A stretch of DNA of 64,000 nucleotides from Sphingomonas jaspsi DSM 18422. GTDB taxonomy: Bacteria; Pseudomonadota; Alphaproteobacteria; Sphingomonadales; Sphingomonadaceae. Location: positions 741,810 through 805,809 of the forward strand of contig NZ_KK073876.1 in NCBI RefSeq assembly GCF_000585415.1, read 5' to 3'. A model generated the notes under the pieces. It was given only the letters and a program-made list of their open reading frames with translations. It made no database searches and was not told where the DNA came from. Both the position numbers and the translations under genes were made by a program. Below are positions 57,971-64,000 of this stretch, in pieces (positions within the stretch are counted from its first letter, which is position 1; every line of letters begins with the position of its first letter).

Positions 57971-59770
57971 ATGACCGCCTACAAGATCATCGACCATGTC
58001 TATGACGTCGTCGTCGTCGGGGCCGGCGGGTCGGGCCTGCGCGCCACCATGGGCGCCGCCGAAAAGGGGCTGAAGACCGCCTGCGTGACCAAGGTCTTCC
58101 CGACCCGCAGCCACACCGTCGCGGCACAGGGCGGTATCGCCGCCAGTCTCGGCAACATGGGCCCGGACCATTGGACCTGGCACATGTACGACACCGTCAA
58201 GGGCAGCGACTGGCTCGGCGACCAGGACGCGATCGAATATCTGTGTCGCGAAGCCCCGGCGGCGGTCTACGAACTCGAGCATGCGGGCATGCCGTTCAGC
58301 CGCACTGACGAGGGCAAGATCTACCAGCGCGCCTTCGGCGGCATGACCCAGAACATGGGCGAAGGCCCGGCCGCGCAGCGCACCTGCGCCGCCGCAGACC
58401 GCACCGGCCACGCCATGCTCCACACGCTCTATCAGCAGAGCCTGAAGTATGACGCCGACTTCTTCATCGAATATTTCGCGCTCGACCTGATCATGGAAGA
58501 CGGCGTGTGCCGCGGCCTCGTCGCGCTGTGCCTCGACGACGGCAGCATCCACCGCTTCCGTGCGCAGGCCGTTGTGCTCGCAACCGGCGGTTACGGCCGC
58601 TGCTATTTTTCGGCAACCAGCGCCCACACCTGCACCGGCGACGGCGGCGGGATGGTGCTGCGCGCGGGCCTGCCGCTGCAGGACATGGAATTCGTCCAGT
58701 TCCACCCGACCGGAATTTACGGTGCGGGCGTGCTGATCACCGAAGGCGCACGCGGCGAGGGCGGATACCTCACCAACTCGGCCGGCGAGCGTTTCATGGA
58801 ACGCTATGCGCCGAGCGCGAAGGACCTTGCCAGCCGCGACGTCGTGTCGCGCTCGATGGCGATGGAAATCCGCGAAGGGCGCGGCGTGGGCGAGCACAAG
58901 GACCATATCTTCCTGCACCTCGACCACATCCCGGCCGACATCCTGGCCGAACGCCTGCCGGGCATCACCGAGACCGCAAAAATCTTCGCCGGCGTCGACC
59001 TGACCCGCCAGCCGATCCCGGTCGTGCCGACCGTCCACTACAACATGGGCGGCATCCCGACCAACTATCATGGCGAAGTCGTGACGTTGAAGGACGGCAA
59101 CCCGGATACGGTGGTCCAAGGCCTGTTCGCGGTCGGCGAAGCGGCCTGCGTCAGCGTCCACGGCGCCAATCGCCTCGGCTCGAACAGCCTCATCGACCTG
59201 GTCGTGTTCGGCCGCGCGGCGGGCCTTCGCCTTGCCGAAGTGATCAAGCCGGGCGCGGCCCAGCCGCTGCTCAAGGACGGCGCGACCGACCTTGCGCTTG
59301 CCCGCCTCGACAAGTTCCGCCACGCCGAAGGCACGCTGTCGACCGCGGACATCCGCAACGATATGCAGCGCACGATGCAGGCCGACTGCGCGGTGTTCCG
59401 CACCGAACGCACGCTGGCTGAAGGCGTGACCAAGATCGACGCCATCTACAAGAAGATGGCCGACGTGAAGGTCGCGGACCGCAGCCTGATCTGGAACAGC
59501 GACCTCATCGAAACCCTCGAGCTCGACAATATGCTCGGCCAGGCGGTGGTGACGATGCATTCGGCCGCCAACCGCAAGGAAAGCCGCGGCGCGCACATGC
59601 ACGAGGATTTCCCGGAGCGCGACGATGCCAACTGGATGAAGCACACCGCCGTGTGGTTCGAAGGCTGGGGCGGCAATGGCGGCGGGGTCAAGATCGACTA
59701 CCGCCCGGTCCACACCTACACGCTGACCGACGAGGTCCAGTACATCAAGCCCAAGGCGCGCGTCTATTAA
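57971..59770 (+). CDS. sdhA: Succinate dehydrogenase flavoprotein subunit
   Basis: Catalytic FAD subunit, 599 residues. Dinucleotide-binding [15 protein letters not shown], flavinylation His in [11 protein letters not shown], catalytic [21 protein letters not shown] and the C-terminal PVHTYTL are all intact. The gene ends by running into the 3' end of the convergent nsrR gene. The iron-sulfur subunit gene sdhB does not follow. Confidence 0.97.
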   Translation: MTAYKIIDHVYDVVVVGAGGSGLRATMGAAEKGLKTACVTKVFPTRSHTVAAQGGIAASLGNMGPDHWTWHMYDTVKGSDWLGDQDAIEYLCREAPAAVYELEHAGMPFSRTDEGKIYQRAFGGMTQNMGEGPAAQRTCAAADRTGHAMLHTLYQQSLKYDADFFIEYFALDLIMEDGVCRGLVALCLDDGSIHRFRAQAVVLATGGYGRCYFSATSAHTCTGDGGGMVLRAGLPLQDMEFVQFHPTGIYGAGVLITEGARGEGGYLTNSAGERFMERYAPSAKDLASRDVVSRSMAMEIREGRGVGEHKDHIFLHLDHIPADILAERLPGITETAKIFAGVDLTRQPIPVVPTVHYNMGGIPTNYHGEVVTLKDGNPDTVVQGLFAVGEAACVSVHGANRLGSNSLIDLVVFGRAAGLRLAEVIKPGAAQPLLKDGATDLALARLDKFRHAEGTLSTADIRNDMQRTMQADCAVFRTERTLAEGVTKIDAIYKKMADVKVADRSLIWNSDLIETLELDNMLGQAVVTMHSAANRKESRGAHMHEDFPERDDANWMKHTAVWFEGWGGNGGGVKIDYRPVHTYTLTDEVQYIKPKARVY

Positions 59771-60213
59771 GAGGCGGTCGGCGGCGCTTCCTCCTCAAGC
59801 CGCCGCATCAGTTTCTTGGGCTTGGTCGTGATCGCTGCCAGGCTGAAGCGGTCGAGATAGGCGAGGAAGGCGGCGATTGCGCCGCCGAGCGCGGGCTTCA
59901 GTCCGCAGGCGCCGTCGATCGCGCAGCCGCCACCGCCCGGCATACAGCTGATGAAGCCGTCCAGGCTTTCGAAGCGGCGGACGACGTCGCCGACGTTGAT
60001 GTCCCTGGCGTCACGTGCAAGTCGCATCCCGCCACCGCGACCGCGAAAGGTCACGACATAGCCCTCGGCCTGGAGGCCTTGCGCGACCTTGGCGAGGTGA
60101 TTGCGCGAAATCCCGTAATGGCGGGCGATCCATTCGACCGAAAGTTGCTCGTCGCTCGCCGCCAGCGCCATCAGGACGCGCAGGGCATAATCAGTGTGAA
60201 GGCTCAGTTGCAT
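59767..60213 (-). CDS. nsrR: Rrf2-family nitric-oxide-sensing regulator NsrR
   Basis: A 148-residue winged-helix repressor. [26 protein letters not shown] is followed by [11 protein letters not shown] and three cysteines (Cys90, Cys97, Cys103) that would hold an iron-sulfur cluster with the C-x6-C-x5-C arrangement of NsrR, then [18 protein letters not shown]. It faces a divergent truncated haemoglobin gene, the classic NsrR target. Overlaps sdhA tail to tail by 4 bp. Confidence 0.87.
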   Translation of the reverse strand: MQLSLHTDYALRVLMALAASDEQLSVEWIARHYGISRNHLAKVAQGLQAEGYVVTFRGRGGGMRLARDARDINVGDVVRRFESLDGFISCMPGGGGCAIDGACGLKPALGGAIAAFLAYLDRFSLAAITTKPKKLMRRLEEEAPPTAS

Positions 60214-60214
60214 T

Positions 60215-60273
60215 TAATAGGTATATGAAATATTGATTTATCGATCAAGCGACGATAATAGGCATATCACATA
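60215..60273. promoter_or_regulatory. Two direct repeats in the nsrR-haemoglobin intergenic region
   Basis: TAATAGGTATATGAAATA (60215-60232) and TAATAGGCATATCACATA (60256-60273) are near-identical 18-mers 41 bp apart, flanking the centre of the 81-bp divergent promoter region. They are the best candidates for NsrR operators, one close to each start. Confidence 0.55.
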
Positions 60274-60294
60274 CCAATTAATCGAGTCGCACCG

Positions 60295-60774
60295 ATGAAT
60301 CCTGATCACGATCCGCATCACCGCTTCGCGTTGGAGGCCCGCGCCGCAAAGCGCGCCGCTGCCCATGCCGCCGGCGTCGACGAGGCTTATATCGCCAGCT
60401 TCGTCGAGCGCTTTTACGCGCTTGTTCGGGGCGACGAACGGCTTGGCCCGATCTTCGCTTCCAGGGTCAGCGACTGGCCGGAGCATCTCGACCGCATGAA
60501 GTCTTTCTGGCGTTCGGTACTGCACAACAGCGGGGAATATCAGGGTCGCCCGATGCCGAAGCATGTCGCGATCGATGGCCTCGACGACGCGCATTTCGAG
60601 CGCTGGCTGACTCTTTTCTACGCCACGCTTCGCGACGATGAGCCGACCGAAGCAGCGACGCAGCGCGTCGGCGCGACGGCGCGCAATATCGCCGACAGCC
60701 TGCTCACCGGCATCGCCCTCCATCGCCACGGGATCGTCGGTGGAAAGGCAGGAAGGGAACTGCCCCATGTTTGA
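60295..60774 (+). CDS. Group III truncated haemoglobin
   Basis: A 159-residue globin. FVERFYALVRGDERLGPIFASRVSDWPEHLDRMKSFWRSVL contains the E- and F-helix signature, with the proximal histidine in WPEHLDRMKSFW, and YQGRPMPKH follows. Group III globins react with nitric oxide or peroxide. Divergent from nsrR and overlapping the next gene by 8 bp. Confidence 0.9.
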   Translation: MNPDHDPHHRFALEARAAKRAAAHAAGVDEAYIASFVERFYALVRGDERLGPIFASRVSDWPEHLDRMKSFWRSVLHNSGEYQGRPMPKHVAIDGLDDAHFERWLTLFYATLRDDEPTEAATQRVGATARNIADSLLTGIALHRHGIVGGKAGRELPHV

Positions 60775-61198
60775 TCTTGAACAACAGGCCTGGGATCTCG
60801 GCTATCATCCCGACGAAGCGCCGCTTGCCGCTTGGTCGAGGACCGATCCCCGCCCGATCGTCCAGCCGGGATTCGAATTCCCCGTCGACGTCTGGCGGCT
60901 GATGGGGGCCTGCTACACGGTCTTCTTTTCGGCGATGGCCGGTCTTGCGGCGGGCAGCGGGACGGCGCTGTTCATGGTCGTCATTTCTGCGCTCTACACG
61001 CTGATCTATTTCGGCACCGGCTGCGTGCTCGCCCGGCTTGCCGGTCCGCAGGCACGCTCGCCGCTCGAACAGGGCGTCCCGCTTGAAACCTGGACAGGTC
61101 CGATGGAGCGCGGTGCGGTTTACGGGCAAGTGCTGATCGTGCCATTCGGCATCGCTGCGTTCGGCATGGCCGTGATGCTGATCGCTTGGGCGGCCTGA
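60767..61198 (+). CDS. Membrane protein of the NO-response operon
   Basis: A 143-residue protein with three hydrophobic segments at about 43-63, 66-88 and 118-140. The N-terminus (MFDLEQQAWDLGYHPDEAP) is cytoplasmic-looking and conserved-looking in style. No known family is recognised. Translational overlap with the haemoglobin and one base from the next gene argue for a shared role in nitric-oxide handling. Confidence 0.72.
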   Translation: MFDLEQQAWDLGYHPDEAPLAAWSRTDPRPIVQPGFEFPVDVWRLMGACYTVFFSAMAGLAAGSGTALFMVVISALYTLIYFGTGCVLARLAGPQARSPLEQGVPLETWTGPMERGAVYGQVLIVPFGIAAFGMAVMLIAWAA

Positions 61199-61199
61199 T

Positions 61200-61487
61200 A
61201 TGCGCACCTACGCGCTGCCGCCCGCTGCCGTCTGCTACAAGGTGATCGGACCGTTCGACGACCAGACCCTGCCGGGCGGCCTCACGCGCGAACATCGGCT
61301 GAAGCCGGGGGTATGGGCCGTGATCGACCTGTCGTGCGGCAACCTGCATTTCACATGGGATGATGGCGAAGGCGGCGATCAGTTACTGGTCGGCCCGCGC
61401 CGGTTCGTCATCCCTCCAGAAATTCCACACTATATCAGTGCGTTGTGCGATATTTCCTTGACGATCAGCTTCTTTCGACCAGACTGA
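61200..61487 (+). CDS. DUF1971 (TehB N-terminal-like) cupin protein
   Basis: A 95-residue protein matching the DUF1971 fold found at the N-terminus of TehB: LPGGLTREHRLKPGVWAVIDLSCGNLHFTWDD and PPEIPHYISALCDISLTISFFRP. Cupin-like strand pattern with metal-site candidates in EHRLKPG and IPHYI. Commonly located with haemoglobin/NnrS-type genes in nitrosative-stress operons. Confidence 0.85.
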   Translation: MRTYALPPAAVCYKVIGPFDDQTLPGGLTREHRLKPGVWAVIDLSCGNLHFTWDDGEGGDQLLVGPRRFVIPPEIPHYISALCDISLTISFFRPD

Positions 61488-61594
61488 GCGATCGATCTAT
61501 CTGCGATGAATTGTGCAAAAATGTCGACGAACGGTTGACGATGAACCGTTCTATATCGTAGACGAATCGAAGTTCAACGTCGGGAGACAGTCGA

Positions 61595-63010
61595 ATGTTT
61601 ACCCTCCAACCGACCCGCTCGCCGGGGAAAAAACTGCTGTTCGCCATCCTTACCGCGCTGGCATTGGCCGTGCCGCTGTTCATGGTCTGGTTCCTTATCT
61701 ACGACCGCGAAGAACAGTCGCAGACCGCCGTCGCCTCGATCGCGCAAGGGTGGGGCGGCAAGCAGGTGCTGCGCGGCCCCGTCCTGGTCATACCCTACAA
61801 AAGCACGACGCAGGAAACCGCGGTCGAAAACGGCAAGTCGGTGACGCGGGTGCGCACCCTCGAAAAGGAACTGGCCCTCGATCCGGCGGCGGTCGACCTT
61901 TCAACGACCATCGATCCCAAGCCGCTCAAGCGGTCCATCTACGAGGCGGTGGTCTATGATTCCGCCGTCCGCGGAGCGGTGCGGTTCGCGCTTCCGACCG
62001 ACCTCGCCCGGTACGGCGTCGACCGCGCGTCGCTGGACCTGTCGAAAGCCGAATTGCGCTTCGCCATCGCCGACCAGCGCGGGCTCGGCGCCAATCCCTC
62101 GGTCCGCTTCGGCGGCAGGCCGGTCAGCCTGCAACCCGGCGCGCATGGTTCGGGCGGCGGTTTCTTCGCCTTCGTCGACGCCGGCGCGCTGGCGGGCAAA
62201 TCGATCGTCGCGGAATTCGACTACCGGCTGCGCGGCAACGCGTCGCTCGCGCTCGAACCGCGCGGCGGCGACATTCACTGGCGGGTCGCCAGCAGCTGGC
62301 CGCACCCCAGCTTCACCGGCAGCTTCCTGCCGGGCGCGCGAACCATCGGGGCCGACGGCTTCAAGGCCGACTATCGTATCGGCAATTTGTCGCTCGGCCG
62401 GACGCTGGTCGACACCGCCGAGCGAGGACAGTGGAGCTTTGAGAGCGGCGCGGCGGCAGCGGCAGCCGAAGCCGTCGCTGCTGCCGCTTCGGACGAGGCC
62501 GGGACCAATACGGTTTCGCCCGCCGGCGCGACCGCTAGCGTCGAACTGATCCAGCCGGTCGACCTCTATTCGCGCGTCGACCGGGCAGCGAAGTACGGCT
62601 TCCTGTTCATCGGCTTCACCTTCATGGCGCTGTTGATGTTCGACATCATCGGCGGCATCCGGGTCAGCAGCGTCGAATATCTGCTGATGGGCGCCGCGCT
62701 CCTACTGTTCTTCGTGCTGCTGCTGGCCTTTGCCGAGGTGATCGGTTTCGCGCTGGCCTACCTCGTGGCGGCGTCGGCGATCGTCGGCCTCAACACCGCT
62801 TATTCCGCCGCCGTCCTCGGCAGCTGGAAACGCGGCTACGTCATGGGCGGATTGCTCGGCGGCCTGTACGCCGTGCTCTATATCCTGCTGGGCCTCGAAG
62901 CGCTGAGCCTGCTGATCGGGTCGGTGCTGTTGTTCGTCACCCTGGCGGGGGTGATGTACGCCACCCGCCGCATCGACTGGAGCGGCGGTGAAGCGGCGGC
63001 CCACGCGTAA
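61595..63010 (+). CDS. creD: Inner membrane protein CreD
   Basis: A 471-residue membrane protein with one N-terminal helix, a large periplasmic domain (about 40-325) and a cluster of five or six C-terminal helices. LRGPVLVIPY near residue 60 and VELIQPVDLYSRVDRAAKYGFLFIGFTF lead into the membrane region. An Ala-rich linker lies at about 285-305 (EAVAAAASDEAG). CreD is inducible by the CreBC system in E. coli and linked to envelope stress; here no creBC is nearby. CGGGAG precedes the ATG. Confidence 0.9.
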   Translation: MFTLQPTRSPGKKLLFAILTALALAVPLFMVWFLIYDREEQSQTAVASIAQGWGGKQVLRGPVLVIPYKSTTQETAVENGKSVTRVRTLEKELALDPAAVDLSTTIDPKPLKRSIYEAVVYDSAVRGAVRFALPTDLARYGVDRASLDLSKAELRFAIADQRGLGANPSVRFGGRPVSLQPGAHGSGGGFFAFVDAGALAGKSIVAEFDYRLRGNASLALEPRGGDIHWRVASSWPHPSFTGSFLPGARTIGADGFKADYRIGNLSLGRTLVDTAERGQWSFESGAAAAAAEAVAAAASDEAGTNTVSPAGATASVELIQPVDLYSRVDRAAKYGFLFIGFTFMALLMFDIIGGIRVSSVEYLLMGAALLLFFVLLLAFAEVIGFALAYLVAASAIVGLNTAYSAAVLGSWKRGYVMGGLLGGLYAVLYILLGLEALSLLIGSVLLFVTLAGVMYATRRIDWSGGEAAAHA

Positions 63011-63055
63011 AACACTGGCAGCGGGGGGCGGCAGTCGCTAAGCCGCTCCCCGCTT

Positions 63056-63916
63056 ATGACTGATCCTAAACCCCCCAAGCGCATTTTCCCGACCTCGAAG
63101 GTCGATGCGCAGGCGGCCAAGCATGTGCCGTCATCGCCCCAGACCGAAAGCCAGGCCTACAAGCTGGCCTTCCAGGACACCGATTTCCTGCTGCGCGAAG
63201 ATCTTCGCCCGGTCCGTTTCCAGCTTGAACTGATGAAGCCCGAGCTGCTGCTCGAAGAGGCCAACATCGCTTCGACCTTCGTCTTCTACGGCTCCGCCCG
63301 CGTGCCCGAACCGGCCAAGGCGAAGGCGCTGCTCGATCACGCCAAGACCGACTGGGACAAGAAGGTCGCCGAACGGCTGGTCGCCAAGGCCCATTATTAC
63401 GACGAGGCGATGAAGCTCGCCGCGCGCGCCAGTCGCTTCCCGGTCGACGAAGAGGGCAAGCGCCATTTCGTCGTCTGCTCGGGCGGCGGGCCCTCGTTCA
63501 TGGAAGCCGCCAACCGCGGCGCACAGGAAGCGGGCCAGGAATCGATCGGGCTCAACATCGTGCTGCCGCACGAACAGCTGCCCAATCCCTACGTCACGCC
63601 GGACCTCAGCTTCCAGTTCCACTATTTCGCGCTGCGCAAGATGCACTTCCTGATCCGCGCGCGAGCGGTGGCGGTATTCCCGGGCGGCTTCGGCACCTTC
63701 GACGAAATGTTCGAGCTGCTGACGCTGATCCAGACCGGCAAGGTTCGTCCGTTGCCGATCCTGCTGTTCGGCCGCGAATTCTGGACCCGCGTGGTGGATT
63801 TCGAAGCGCTGGCCGAAGAAGGCGTCATCAGCCCGCACGACCTCGACCTCATCACCTGGGTCGAAACCGCCGAAGAGGCATGGGACGCAGTCTGCCAGCA
63901 TTACGAAGTCTGCTGA
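63056..63916 (+). CDS. LOG-family (Rossmann, TIGR00730) protein
   Basis: A 286-residue protein with the long N-terminal extension of the large LOG clade. FYGSARVPEPAKAK, CSGGGPSFMEAANRGA and the active-site PGGFGTFDEMFE are present. Members cleave nucleoside 5'-monophosphates or activate cytokinin-type precursors. Substrate here unknown. Followed by an intrinsic terminator. Confidence 0.88.
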   Translation: MTDPKPPKRIFPTSKVDAQAAKHVPSSPQTESQAYKLAFQDTDFLLREDLRPVRFQLELMKPELLLEEANIASTFVFYGSARVPEPAKAKALLDHAKTDWDKKVAERLVAKAHYYDEAMKLAARASRFPVDEEGKRHFVVCSGGGPSFMEAANRGAQEAGQESIGLNIVLPHEQLPNPYVTPDLSFQFHYFALRKMHFLIRARAVAVFPGGFGTFDEMFELLTLIQTGKVRPLPILLFGREFWTRVVDFEALAEEGVISPHDLDLITWVETAEEAWDAVCQHYEVC

Positions 63917-63939
63917 GCGAGCGGACCTAAGCGCAAACG

Positions 63940-63972
63940 AAAAGGGCGGCCCCTGATGGGACCGCCCTTTTT
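63940..63972 (+). terminator. Intrinsic terminator after the LOG gene
   Basis: AAAAGGGCGG (63940-63949) pairs with CCGCCCTTTT (63962-63971), followed by T. Same GGGCGG/CCGCCC format as the terminators at 15178, 33906 and 51768. Confidence 0.88.
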
Positions 63973-64000
63973 GCTTGTCCGCTTACGTGCGGCTTATTTC

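Overview
The window is high-GC bacterial chromosome and reads as an alphaproteobacterium of the order Sphingomonadales (Sphingomonas-like). This rests on protein-level resemblance (MetX-type homoserine acyltransferase, sphingomonad B3 metallo-beta-lactamase, UrcA and DUF2171 proteins, uncoupled hslVU, HmgA/FahA), a hslVU and yajC-secDF-bamD-recN-ligA housekeeping core, and many ATGA-type gene overlaps. No rRNA, insertion sequence, CRISPR array or replication origin was seen. One tRNA (Pro, GGG) is present.

Layout. 1-1860: 3'-truncated fused aspartate kinase/homoserine dehydrogenase (minus) behind a threonine/methionine-rich leader peptide and an intrinsic attenuator. 1972-4364: proBA. 4477-7562: GntR regulator, a SAM-clan riboswitch, then metX-metB. 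7688-10408: ppc. 10457-14459: FHS-type sugar transporter and the homogentisate pathway pair hmgA-fahA, whose first gene has its ribosome-binding site inside a hairpin. 14551-18150: small membrane or soluble proteins, a thermonuclease and PPK2. 18150-21172: accessory stretch with a helix-turn-helix gene broken by one in-frame stop, an HNH nuclease, an M15-like protein and a low-GC membrane protein.

21188-25443: ribonucleotide reductase, with nrdA and nrdB separated by five small membrane-protein genes and a pair of NrdR boxes upstream. 25502-30235: serine beta-lactamase-like hydrolase, DUF465, TerC, diacylglycerol-kinase-like protein and two tandem DUF3617 lipoproteins. 30294-33900: a second HNH protein, uvrB and small envelope proteins. 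33957-38443: autotransporter esterase, M20 peptidase and a GH108 endolysin/3-TM holin pair that looks like a gene-transfer-agent lysis cassette. 38518-42492: hydrolase, TMEM175-type channel, hslVU and a DUF2459 protein. 42645-42721: tRNA-Pro, followed on its 3' side by two large hairpins.

42878-51062: yajC-secD-secF, bamD, recN, dienelactone hydrolase and ligA. 51415-54359: urcA, prmA, B3 metallo-beta-lactamase and an SDR. 54398-57046: two tandem soluble chemoreceptors sharing a nearly identical 635-bp signalling module. 57184-59770: sdhCDA without sdhB. 59767-61487: an NsrR/group-III truncated haemoglobin nitric-oxide module. 61595-63916: creD and a LOG-family protein.

Functional threads: amino-acid synthesis under RNA-level control (Thr/Met attenuator, SAM riboswitch), deoxynucleotide supply under NrdR, envelope biogenesis (Sec, BAM), DNA repair (uvrB, recN, ligA), and nitrosative-stress defence. 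The strongest less-ordinary items are the Thr-leader attenuator, the SAM-I/IV-like riboswitch with a visible alternative pairing, the membrane cassette inside the nrd operon, the lysis cassette and the chemoreceptor gene-conversion tract.
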